Assembly: GCF_963678635.1 (NCBI RefSeq)
Contig: NC_087067.1
Coordinates: 23,815,547 to 23,879,546, forward strand
DNA length: 64,000 bases
Source of the DNA: Symsagittifera roscoffensis
Lineage: Eukaryota; Xenacoelomorpha; Acoela; Convolutidae
Direction of reading: 5' to 3'
Below the pieces are notes generated by a model, which was not told the DNA's origin, did not search any database, and saw only the letters and a program-made list of their open reading frames with translations. Position numbers and translations under genes: made by a program. This document shows, one piece after another, positions 1-10,774 of the stretch; within the stretch, counting starts at the first letter, position 1; each line of letters opens with the position of its first letter.

Positions 1-531
1 GCTGACTCCGGAGGGTCACTTCGGAGGGTTCCCCCAAAATCAAGAAAAAGGGTTAAATCACCGCAGTAAAGCCTCTGAAAGCGGTCTACCTGACTTAAAA
101 CTAGGTTGGCTGACACGGTCAACCTTCCCAGTTAAATAAAAAGATGTTTTGATAAAATTTTCTGCCGCTCGGAGGGTTGCCCGTTACTTGGACCCTCCGA
201 ACCAACAAATTCTAAAAAACTTTTCTTTTCCGAAATAATCAACCCAAAAACGGTTGAGATTCGGAAAAGTGGTCAAAAACGTCGACTTATGGTACCAAAA
301 TTATCCCGATCGGATAACTAGTCTTTGAGAAATCGCCAAAAACGCATTCGTCAAAATGGCCTTTTTCACCACCTGTATAGGATCTGAAAGACTTTTTTCG
401 CAATTCCGGTCGAAAGTGCCTAAAAATACTTGAAATGAGCGTAGTAGCCCTGTACGGCACTGGAATAATGCAAAAAACCGGACCAAAATTGGTTTAGAAA
501 CAAAAATTTGGCCAAAAACTATCAAATTTGG

Positions 532-2677
532 ACCCTCCGATTCCTTCCTTTTCCAAACCTTAAGTCGTTAGCTCTATCCACGGAGCTACTCGGAGGGTTA
601 CCCAAAAATTTCTCTAGTAACCGAGCACGTTATGCTAGCACGCTCCTAACGCAAAAAATTTTATTGCTCTAACTCTAAAAACTCAAAAACTCGATCCCCA
701 AAACAGATTGACAAAATACAGAAAATTATCAAAATTTTGATCGAAAAATTTTCGTTTTCCTAACTTCTACTGAGTCTTTGCTCACGCGGTTTCCTTAGTG
801 AAGGGGATCGAACTACGTAGCTACTCTCTATATAAAAGCTTTTTGCCTATCGGAAAAGCTCGGATATCCGAAAATTTGGGGGTCTACAGTTTGGTCGAAA
901 ATTGGTAATTTTCGACAAAAAATGGGTGTTTCTTGGGTCTAAATAGGAGATAAGTAATATATAGTAAGGACAATAATCTATAAATAGTCGTTAATAAATA
1001 GTACTATACCCTCCTTTGCACCAAAATATCCGAATTAAGACCCTTAACTCGGAAATTTGTAATCGATGGAGGGTACAATCGGACCGCGCCAATCGTGCCC
1101 CCCACCACTTAAGTTTTAAGGAAATAGTACCCGAACGATACTAAAATTGCTTCAACGATACCCAACAGTCGTTGCGGATGTTGTCCCTGATGTCCCTGTT
1201 GAGTGTGGAACACGTTGATCAGCCTGCCACTCTACCCTCCGGTCACCGGCAAAATCACCATTAACGTGCTTAAACACTCAAATTACACTCGAGGGAGGGT
1301 ACCCAACCCTTCACCAAAACACACAATCTCTCTATCAGAAACGATATAAATCAATCTGAAACAACAACAAATAGGAAGGTCAGATCACATCTCGTCCGGA
1401 AATAACATATAAACTGTCACTTTGTTTTTTACTGTTTTTGGTCTTTTTTGGATTTTTTTACTGTTTTTTGTACTTTTTTGTTTTTAAATAAATTTGTTTT
1501 TGGCTTTTTCTTGGTTATACACTATTTTTGTTTGGTTTTACGCTTTCTCTTTAATTGTTTTTGGTCCTGGGACCTCAGGACAAGCGGGCTCTAGATTTCC
1601 CACCTAACCCTCCGGCCCCCGGAATTTTCGGTGTTAACTAAGTTAAAAAGCTAAATTGCACTAGACGGAGGGTACGCACCTTCCCCCTAGTACAACAACG
1701 GTCATTAAGGCCTCTAACTCGGGCTTACGCCCGGAGCGGAGGGTACGTCGCTGAAACGCTTGCTGATCATGATGGTTTCATGCCTTTAACAGGCCCACCC
1801 AGGAGCGCCATAAAAACGTCTATGTAACATTCGCCCAAATATCACACAGCGACGGAGCGTAGAAAAAGTACCTATCAACGACTGGCAGGCGTCAGTTACC
1901 TTAATTCTACTCGTTTTTCACCGTCTCGACCTTGCCAGTTGATTTTCTGGTCTGTTTAGGGCAAAGTAAAAAGTTACCATTTTTAGGCCATCAGTCAAAC
2001 GACTTTTGATCAGCTTTCGTTTGCATGCGAACACAACCACATAGCTGAGTCTCGGATCCTCAGACTACGTGATTGTCATTAAAAACACGGCTCGAACCAC
2101 CTGTTTTATTATGTTTTTGTGTGACAGTTTTATATTAAATCCATTGGAGATGGATTGACCCTTTCCTTTTTCTATCTACTCATGCTCTGAAATAATAAAT
2201 AATAACGGTGTTAATTAAGATCTAGGACATTACAGCAGCTGTTATAGTCAGTTTTCACAGTCCCTTCACATATAACAGTCTCTGGGGGACCAAGCCTCCG
2301 CTCCCGTGATTTTCTTGAGATAACACTCTTATCTCCTATATTTCGTGTCTCGGGAGGGTTCCGTGGTATTTCTCTTCCCCCCACTGAAGCCTCCGTCTCC
2401 ACAAATATCTGTCGCTAAGGTCCTTATCGTGTGTTCTTGCCACGATAAGAGGCTCCGTGTTTTCCTGTCTCTGATACAACGGTTCTTCACAAAATATGGC
2501 GTCGTTCTTGTTTTCGTCTTTTTTATTCAAAATGGCCGTCTTTTCTCTATTTCTCAGAAATGTTCTTCTTCCAATCGAAATTTTAAAAATAAAAATTCTA
2601 GAACATTCTGACCCTCCGTCGCAACACTTTTCTGTTCATAAGGCCTTTAGTCACTTTTTTTTCTGTCGCGGGAAGGT
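532..2677. repeat. Cluster of seven 67-bp dyad-symmetric modules
   Basis: Seven intervals of exactly 67 bp share one plan: ACCCTCC, 20 variable bases, a 13-base centre close to TTAAnnnnnTTAA, 20 variable bases, GGAGGGT. They lie at 532-598, 1008-1074, 1234-1300, 1607-1673, 1678-1744, 2293-2359 and 2611-2677. Four have perfect 7-bp ends; 1678, 2293 and 2611 each carry one end mismatch. Centres include TTAAGACCCTTAA, TTAACGTGCTTAA, TTAACTAAGTTAA and ATAACACTCTTAT. The variable arms are diverged, but the ones at 1234 and 1607 are recognisably related. Unpaired end motifs occur at 10, 23, 171 and 192. Function is unknown; a protein-binding dyad, a structured RNA or a very short inverted-repeat element are all possible. 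Confidence 0.8.
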
Positions 2678-2961
2678 TATGCTGTGTCATCCGGCAGAAT
2701 GGCACATATATTTTGGTAGTAGCCTTTAAGCTGTAACGGGTTCTAGTCTCATGTCGCAAGCGAACCGAATTGGCTCCGACCGTTTTTGAGGTAGAAAAAC
2801 ACAAGAGATAGTGTCCCTGACTCTTGAGCCAATGGTTATAGGGCCTATTTTTCTTAAGCCTCATATGTGACCGAAGTAGGCGACTGTTACAACGATTGTG
2901 CCGCTAAGATCGTTACAATGCGAATCCCGAGAACAAGGAAGGGTGTTGGGACGGCATGTCC

Positions 2962-3018
2962 AGCCTTCCTGAAAGAAATAAGGACGTTATTTCCCCAGAT
3001 TCCAGAATCCGGAAGGGT
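2962..3018. repeat. Possible degenerate dyad module
   Basis: AAATAA-GGACG-TTATTT, a 6-bp dyad with a 5-base centre at 2976-2992, is followed by GGAAGGGT at the distance expected of the 67-bp modules upstream. AGCCTTCC lies about 10 bp closer to the centre than the canonical left end. It may be a decayed eighth copy. Confidence 0.3.
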
Positions 3019-3891
3019 TTCAGGCCCAAGACTGACTCAAACTGCTATATATATGAACTTTTAGCTTCCTGGTCATGTCCTGAGTTGAATTTAATTAACA
3101 TCCCGATTCATTTTCAGAGATGTTTTCTGATTTCAGAGAATGAGAAGCTAGGAGTGAGGGAAAGGGTTGATCCATCTTCGATGGAGATGATGATTTTTAT
3201 CTACTGAATCAAAACAATAGTAATATAATGTATAAGTAGCAGCCCTGTTTTTAGGAGTGACCTCGTGGTCTGGGGATACTGAGACCCAGCCATGAGTTCA
3301 CTATTTTTGCATATAATTAAGTTAATTTGAGCTTTCTGGTCGAAGCAGGAAAGCATTAACGTTTTGTCGACCCGATGTTGAAAAGACCACCAAATGAACT
3401 GGCTTTGGCAGAGACGGTGAAAAGCATGTAGAGCTGTGTTTAGACGCTAGCCAGTCGTTTTAGAACCTAGCTTGTGCACTGACCGTAACTAATCGGAAGG
3501 GTACCTTTTGTTATTTACATTTGACCTCTGATTTGGCAATTTGATTTTACATCCGATTGACCTCATTTGACGTCTGACTTGAAAACTGACCTGGAATAGT
3601 AGTTGAGCATAATCAGAAGCATGACAGTAGTCTACCGTGGAATTTGCAAAAAAGAATGCAGAAGGAGGGACAGGAAAATGTTATGGGAGGATGAGTCATT
3701 CCCTGACACCATGAATTCCTGCTTCTGCGCCAGACGACCCCATTTCTCTACCATCTCACCCACACACTTAGTCCCATCATTCTTCTTTCCCCTCCGCCCA
3801 ATTACCCCTCCCCCTGCCCACATTCACCCCACCATGCCCCCCGGCAACAAAAAACTATTTCGGGCCCCCAACCTAAATTATAATGACAATG

Positions 3892-4161
3892 CACGGGCGG
3901 ATCTAGGGTTTTCTCGGGGGGGGGGGGGAGGGGGGTTGGTAACAAATAATTAAAAATAAGCCAAAAATGCCGTTTTGTGATTTTTTGAAAAATTTTGATT
4001 AAAAAATTGCGTTTTTCAGCGAGTGCTGGTGCTGCCTTTTAAAATTAGTATATATTGAAAAGTTTTAGGTCTGTGGCCGAAAATGGATATCATAAAAAAT
4101 TCCAAAGAGAGACTTGGTGAGGGGGTCCAAAGAGATGGTTGGTGAGGGTGTCGAATCCCTG
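3892..4161 (+). mobile_element. hAT-like MITE, 3'-truncated
   Basis: It starts CACGGGCGGATCTAGGG, then a G-run, and stays alignable with the complete element at 43044-43420 up to the shared phrase GTCGAATCCCTG, where it stops. The right terminal inverted repeat is missing, so this is a truncated copy. An open frame that runs into its start encodes a Gly-rich string that reflects the MITE end, not a gene. Confidence 0.7.
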
Positions 4162-4354
4162 TAACAGTCGGGCTTTTTTTGTTAATTAATATAATGAAAA
4201 GTATTAGCCAATCAAATCTCTTGAAAATGTTCGGAATTTGGTTAGCTAACAGGCTGCAAAATTTTGAGGCACCATTTTATCCAATCAAACTGCGCCTCAA
4301 TTTAGTGACAAGTTTTCTGATTTAATTTAATTAAAATGGGAGGGAGGTATTTAG

Positions 4355-4693
4355 TTTTTTCGGCTTTCCGGGAATGCGGCTCCGTGGGTACGCACCACCG
4401 CCACCTACCACGCCAAGGAACAACATAGACATGGAAACGCCGAAGATCCCACGTGCGAGCTCTGCGGGACTAAGGACGAAGACACGGAACACTTCCTCCT
4501 CTACTGCCCCCGATGGGAGGCCGAGAGAAAGACCTGTGTCGGCGATCAACCCGACTTAAAACTGCTGCAGACGGCCCCCGAGAACGTTTTTAAGTTTGTG
4601 CAGAAAACGGCTTTGCTAGCCCCTTATTTCAAGATAGAAGGTCGTCACACACAACAACAACAATCGCTCTCGGTCGATGTTAAATTTTTCTAA
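4355..4693 (+). mobile_element. LINE 3' coding end with C2HC zinc knuckle
   Basis: A 112-codon open frame ends in TAA at 4691. Its centre reads PTCELCGTKDEDTEHFLLYC, a C-x2-C-x8-H-x4-C zinc knuckle followed by PRWEAER, the arrangement seen at the C-terminus of many non-LTR reverse transcriptases. No reverse transcriptase core is found upstream, so this is a 5'-truncated insertion. CAA-rich sequence precedes the stop. The clade is uncertain; it differs from the LINE at 43.5-46.7 kb, which has no visible zinc knuckle. Confidence 0.75.
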
Positions 4694-4830
4694 AGTTAGT
4701 TTGATGTAAACCTCTAAAAATAGTCTTAAAAACAAAAATTTTAGAGAGTAGCAAAGCTGAATTTGCGTTCAATTTCTTACAGTAGTGTATTTTTAAAATA
4801 TTTTTGACTTAATCTTTAGCTTGAATTGCT

Positions 4831-4883
4831 ACTCATCGTTGTAGCGCAAGTGATGCGGAGCTCCGCTTCTTCTCAGTGCAAAA
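4831..4883 (+). repeat. Solo 3' end of hairpin-ended family A
   Basis: TGTAGCGCAAGTGATGCGGAGCTCCGCTTC matches in two parts the 3' signature (GCAAGTG, then a GGAGCTCC palindrome, then CTTC and CAGTGCAA) found at 15.4, 30.7, 37.1, 41.7, 53.8 and 59.6 kb. No matching 5' end was recognised nearby. Confidence 0.55.
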
Positions 4884-4889
4884 ATTTAA

Positions 4890-7800
4890 AGTCATATCGT
4901 ATAACTTTCTGTGTATTTATGTTGTAAAGAGTTGATTATTTTACTACTACTACTACTACTACAAACTTTTTTCTTTTTGTCCATGGTTTTCGTTGAATCC
5001 CATTGCTTTCCTCTCGGATTACAATTTCATTTTCCTGAAGTTTTATACGCCAACAAGAGGAGCTCCTTGTCTGAACTCTTGCGTAAGCTGTTATGTATGC
5101 AATGGCGTCAATGAGTGGAAGGCAATGGCGTCCACTGAAAGGAAACTAAAGATGAGAATATTTATCTGCGCATTGTTACTTTTGTTGTCCTGTCTCATCT
5201 TATTGATTTTTATAGTATTAAACAAAATAAAATTGACCATATTAAGCATCAAGTATAAGAAAATATCAGCTAACTGAAGGTTGATATAGCCGCGCTTTTT
5301 ATCTTCAAACGCACATTATCCCGTCTTTTGTGTTTCAAATCAAACCTTTTGTCCAGAATAATTCAAATCACAATCAAGCCAATAAAGGTGAATTTTTCCT
5401 CCCAACCTGAGTGTTTGCCTTTGTAGATTTCAGTCTTTTTTAACCTTCTCCATGTACCGTGAAGATGCCGTTTGCATTTTCTGTTCCTCCCCTGAGGGAT
5501 TATTTTGTCTAATTTCCTTCTTTTTATGTCTAGCTGTTGTCTTTGATCCAGAAAATATCTCGTGGTTCCTGTAGTAGCTTAGACTATTTTGTCTATACTC
5601 TGTTGTATTTCAATGAATCCTTGTTGCGTCACAGACCTTTCCACCACTACATGGATGAAAATTATATATATTATTTCAGCTTCCCCAAATTTCCTTTGAA
5701 GTCCTAGACTTACGGTTCACATGTATTTCCATTGCATTTTTAAATTTTAAGCCTTTCGTTAAGATAGGTGTTTTGTTCCAGTTTCGGAAAAGTTTAAGCT
5801 GAAAATTTGCATATCTAGTAGCGCTTGTATCTCGCTTTTTAACTTCCAAAGGTAAAATTCAAGCTATACTTTCACTCGCATTTTATTGCTTATGCGCTAG
5901 TTATTCGTCATTACCTTCGCCATGTGGTTCCTTTTTTGGGCTTGGGCTTTTTTTTTCATTGAACGCGAGGGACTGTTGTAAAAATTAGGAAAAAATGCGG
6001 CCCGTATGCATTATTTGAATTCGTTTTTCTGGTTGAGTATTTCTATATAGTATTACTATAGAGAGTATATCATTTCGTTGCTTATTTCCCCGGTTCTTCC
6101 TATTTTCAGCGATTTTAAAAACTTACTATCACTTATTTATTTCCTTCATGAATAATTACACTATTTGGGCGACATCAAATTGCAGTGCGTTTTGGCTGGA
6201 AAGTGTTTGTTGTTAGTTTTATAAATAAACTAGTATGGAAAAAATGGGCTACATGTTCCACTTTACCATTACTATCTTCACCAGGGACTAGTTACGCAAT
6301 CGCTCCATGCTAGCATCACTTGCGAGACGTCACATGTACATGTGCTGTCGTTTTCCTGTCAGTTTATCTCATCTTCAGCTCAAAATTGCGGGAGTAAAAT
6401 TGATGAATAATAAAGTTTATGAACGAAAAGGGAAAAAAAGTTGCAAAACTGCACCTCTCTTTGTTTGAACTCTTTTTATTTTGTAGTTTTACTGCCAATA
6501 TAGAATCGGAAATTAGTCCCTCATTAATATTTACCAGCGAATTTATGCTCCAATTATTTTGCAGGTTGCTGCAACTTTTTACCGAGTTAGCTTGGCACTA
6601 ATTTGTTGTTACCTCAACTGAAGTTTGACTGAAAGTTTGAGTGCGCACATTTTTTATTTGCACACCTCAACCCCCCTCTACCGTTGAAGCTAGTTCATTC
6701 ATGGTGTGTTCTGCTATTTGTTCTTGCTTGCTTTACATTCGAGTTAATAGTAAAATACTCTCTGCCCCAGCTGTGAAATATATTGATTACCACTAGTGTT
6801 GATCTATAGACGTAGAGGTTCAACGGAGTTGTTCTTAAGCGTAGTGAATATGTTCGCGTCTGTTCTGAAGGTCGTTTGAACGAGCCTGGTATGCCAAAGC
6901 GTATTTCGTTGTATCGTATCTCTAATTGAATTTGTTACCTTTATTATCGGGTCATTACCCAAGCGTGCCTAGAATTGAGTTAAATTTTATTGAGCTAAAC
7001 TGAATGATAGAGCGATTGCCTGCCTTAGACATTAATTGAGTTCTTTCTAACCTTGTGATCAATACCAAAATGGTATTAGTAGGTCGTTGAATTATACATT
7101 CTGAAGAAAGACCCCCGTACAAGTACAATTAACCGTCTTACCTTCTTTCGCTGGTTCACAAAACAACTATTAGAACCGAAATCAGTCAATCAATATTTGC
7201 TATTCTGCATGTACGAAATAAGCATTCAGTAAATTTAGGGGCGCTCCATTGAGGCGATCGTTGCTAATGTGTGAATGCAAAATACATTTTATAAAGGCCC
7301 GTACTTCATTTATTTGAATACCGAATTTTTAATTTCGACTTGAAATCTTATTTGAAATTCTGCATTTTCACTTTTCAATTGATGCTACGGAAGCAAGCGG
7401 TACAACTTGTATCAATAATTTTAAAAAATTACAACTTTTATATTTGTTTTTTTTTTGCTGCTATCAAGCCTTTTCATTCTCTAGATTTTGCTTTGTTTTT
7501 ACTCACATCTGAGAGAAGAAAGAAGCTTAGTTCTCTTTTCTACTTCTGCCCTCTGAAGCATTCTTTCATCTCGAACGAATCGCACCAATCTAAGCCAACC
7601 TCATTCTTTCGATTTCCTCCTTGCGTCCTGTTACTTTTCCTTGTGAAAAATTAAGACCCTTGCTATTGCATTATACAAAAGTTTCCTTGGTCGATCGCGC
7701 CTGAAACACCACAAATAATCACTTTATTCTCCCAGCTCGTCAATTAAGAGCAAATTGTTTTTAGAGTGCGGTGACCTTTTATTTACAAATGAAATATGCA

Positions 7801-8090
7801 ATGGTGCACTCTTGAACGTCATGAGAGCTTCAAGACAGTTTACTCTCGTTTTTTATTCTGACTGTTGAACGATTTTTAAAATTTGCAGCACTAATGACTA
7901 ATTTCGAATTGAAAATCGACTAAATGTGGTGTTGTTCAATAAGACCATTTCTTCGTTATGTTCGAGTTATCTTAAACACTTCTCTCTATTCTGTAATAGT
8001 GTTACAGCTGCCTATCATTTTTGTAGCGTGGTGAATTTTGTTATGAATTGGTAGTTTAAAAACCAGGGTTTATGTTGAGTCATAACATAA
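4890..8090. other. No gene recognised; AT-rich intergenic DNA
   Basis: A short (TAC)n run lies near 4946. The rest is AT-rich with homopolymer T and A tracts. Short open frames here show no domain, no codon-like composition and no recognisable splice context. Regulatory sequence for the gene starting at 8110 may lie at its right end but no motif stands out. Confidence 0.5.
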
Positions 8091-8109
8091 CTAGTTAGCC
8101 ATTGAAATC

Positions 8110-9711
8110 ATGCTTTTTGATTCAGATTTGAAATTTTGTTGTGTTGAAGAAAACAAGCCCTCGTCGAAGGAAATAAAGTTGAAATCTTTTACCGGAGATT
8201 CAAAAGCACAAAATGTTGTCAAGAAAGCAGAAAATACTTGCACAGAGAGTAGAAAATCCATATCCAAGTCGGTTACGTTTTGCCTGCCGAATGAATACGT
8301 TTCACGACAGGAAAACGAGGCGCTAAACGTAGAAAAGATGGCCGATCGGCTCTCAGATAGCTTCAATGACATAAGCATGCGCGACGACGAACGACCGGAG
8401 GAGGATGACCACGAGTACGATTACGTAACAGCCGATAAAGTGAAGGAGTTTACGAGAGCAACGGAAACTTCCACAGTTAAACAAAAAAATGCGCATGGCG
8501 CTGAAAATAATGAAGAGACAAAAAAATTGGGGGGAGGTGAGAAAGAAAGTCCGATGAGTGATATTAACGATGAATATATTGAGCTAAAAACTGAAGATGT
8601 TTTACAATTTACGAGAGCAAATGATAGTTTACAAATTGACTCTGCCTCTACTTCCTTTGTTGATGATGTAAAAAATCAGAATTTAGCGCAATTATCTGTT
8701 CACGTAGAAGCCCAGGTTAACTTGGACGCAAAAGGAGACAATAATTTACTGGCAACTTATGAAAATGTTCACAATAGAGTCCCAAGTATCGCTGATAGTA
8801 GTATCTCTAAGATGGCGTCAAATGTCTGCGGTTCCAGGCAAACATCGAGTTCCGACGAGTCGCAAAGATCCGACTCTTCGAAAGAATATTACAATATCAA
8901 TTTTACAAACCCCAACCCTCTGTCTCACCGCTCAAACCCCAGTCAAATTATGACAGCGAAACCTTCTCTATCTCTCAATCTTTCTACCGTTCCAATAAAT
9001 CCAAACGTAGTTCCTTCTGTTCTGGATTGCAGACAGAGTAATGGTATTTTCGAACCGCTTAATGGTATGCGGAGATTTCAAGACCATCGCCCAAATGCTC
9101 CCCAGTTCGGACGTGCAAACTTCAATCACATATCATTTTCTGGTGTGAACCCAAATCTAAACCCCAATTTAAATAGTGCTCATGTGCCCTTTAATAATTT
9201 ACAGCAACCGAGTAGATTCAATAGAAATGGAGGATTAAATTTGACCCAAAAAGACTCGACCCAACTTGAAATCGAAGAAGATGAAGATCAAGGCGGCAAC
9301 TGGCAGTATAATTTGTGCATGTGTTACAAGAACTGGAAAACGGCCTTATTATCTTGTTTCTGTCCTTGTGTAGTTGAGCATCAGTTGAGCGAGAAAACTA
9401 AAAATTACAAACTGTGGCAAGTTCTGATGCTTCTCTTGTCCATATGTCTCGCACTCTCCGTTTTGATCACAGTCTGTTACTTTGGAAAGCAGCACGTATT
9501 AATGTGGGCATGCATTATTTTGGCCATAGTTCAGCTGTTGCAGCGAATATTTTTCTCCGCAATTTTACGCAAACGGGTTCGCATTTTCAGAAATATAGCG
9601 GGTGTTACGTGTTTTGACTGCTGTGTGATGTGTTTCTGTTACCCGTGTGCGCTGTGCCAAATGAAACAAGAGTTAGATTTTTGGCCCGATTTGCACCAAT
9701 CGCGCACGTGA
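8110..9711 (+). CDS. PLAC8 (Cys-rich) domain protein with long N-terminal region
   Basis: A 533-codon uninterrupted frame. Residues about 398-523 form a PLAC8 domain: NWQYNLCMCY, then SCFCPCVVEHQL, two hydrophobic segments (about 435-457 and 463-484), then CFDCCVMCFCYPCALCQM. Family members are small Cys-rich membrane-associated proteins, so a membrane location with a cytosolic tail is likely. The ~390-residue N-terminal region is acidic and Ser/Asn-rich, and carries two related blocks, EYDYVTADKVKEFTRA (about 102-117) and EYIELKTEDVLQFTRA (about 155-170), plus a YENV motif near 217. Typical PLAC8 proteins are 100-200 residues, so this tail is unusual. The ATG is the first in frame, but TTTTTGATTCAG just inside it could be a splice acceptor, so the true N-terminus may differ. 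A candidate AATAAA lies at 10249. Confidence 0.88.
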   Translation: MLFDSDLKFCCVEENKPSSKEIKLKSFTGDSKAQNVVKKAENTCTESRKSISKSVTFCLPNEYVSRQENEALNVEKMADRLSDSFNDISMRDDERPEEDDHEYDYVTADKVKEFTRATETSTVKQKNAHGAENNEETKKLGGGEKESPMSDINDEYIELKTEDVLQFTRANDSLQIDSASTSFVDDVKNQNLAQLSVHVEAQVNLDAKGDNNLLATYENVHNRVPSIADSSISKMASNVCGSRQTSSSDESQRSDSSKEYYNINFTNPNPLSHRSNPSQIMTAKPSLSLNLSTVPINPNVVPSVLDCRQSNGIFEPLNGMRRFQDHRPNAPQFGRANFNHISFSGVNPNLNPNLNSAHVPFNNLQQPSRFNRNGGLNLTQKDSTQLEIEEDEDQGGNWQYNLCMCYKNWKTALLSCFCPCVVEHQLSEKTKNYKLWQVLMLLLSICLALSVLITVCYFGKQHVLMWACIILAIVQLLQRIFFSAILRKRVRIFRNIAGVTCFDCCVMCFCYPCALCQMKQELDFWPDLHQSRT

Positions 9712-10770
9712 CATAAGAACTTTTCGAGTTAAGTTGTAGAGTTCGCAGTTGCTATGTCTTCATCGCTTCAAGGCTTTAATTGGGTACTTCTGTCTTCAAT
9801 TTAGTTGAAACTAGTTTTAATTTATTTTTGTGTTTGATGATTTTGTACGTCATAATTTATTTTGGTAGAGAGAAAAATGAAAGGCTTGATTTGAACTGTT
9901 GTTAATGATGATAATAATTATGACAATTCAGTGTTATTTATTTATATACATTTTGTACTCCTTGCATTATTTACATTCCTAGTTAAAAAGTTTTGGTCCG
10001 CATAACTCTTCTGATATTTGTCATTTAAGAAAGCAAAGGCAAAGGGTGATTAACAAAAGAAGTGAATTCTACTTGTAAATGCACATATGGATGCCTTTGG
10101 GTATATATATGAGTTCAACTTTTTGAGTTCAATTTGAGTTCGCTAAAAGGTAGGCAAAATGCACTCTGTAATTACGAAGCTGAAATGGCCCAAAAACACT
10201 TATAGATTTCTAGATTTCGAAAGTGGAATTTTATAAATTAGCCAGCGGAATAAAACCTGTACGAATTCTCCAGTTTTCTCAGTTTACGTTATTTTTATCA
10301 AAAAAGTGCCGATTATAAATTGGTCTTGAAATTCAAAGAGCTTTAAGGCAATATATTTTTTCCTTTAAATTCGAAAGGAGTTTTTTCCCCACTTTCTTTG
10401 CGTTTATTGACTCTTTTCCAACTGTCTATTGGCTATGTTTTTGTTTGCAATCGAAATTATGGACGAACATTTTCTACGCTTTTGCGCCAATCTTACCCAA
10501 GATATAGGACCGAAATCTTCACATATGTTCTATGAAATTTTCGGTGAAAGAAAACGAGCCAGCCAGCTCACCAGCTGTTTTTTCAAAAGATAATAAAAAT
10601 GCTATTTGTAGCCATTTATTCTCAACTTTTCAGAGGGTCTAAAACACCCTCGGAAACAGCGCAAAGAGTATTTTCACAAATTTATCCCTTGGAAAGCTAA
10701 GAATTTTGTCTGTGCCTTCTTGCAACATTTTAAAAAGTTATTCAACCTGAAATGAAAGTTCGCAAATTTA
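9712..10770. other. 3' flank of PLAC8 gene; no further gene
   Basis: AT-rich sequence with a GATGATAATAATTATG simple patch near 9905. AATAAA at 10249-10254 is the only clear polyadenylation hexamer I noted, about 540 bp past the stop. No coding signal is seen. Confidence 0.4.
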
Positions 10771-10774
10771 TTTT

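Noticed and set aside
532-1744. 67-bp modules as mitochondrial-type tRNA genes (67 nt with a 7-bp acceptor-like stem)
   Set aside because: The centre is a 4-5-4 dyad, not a 5-bp stem with a 7-base anticodon loop, and no T-arm or D-arm is consistently formed.
3603-3953. 116-codon frame ending in a Gly-rich string
   Set aside because: Its end translates the MITE at 3892 and its middle is C-rich low-complexity; no domain is seen.
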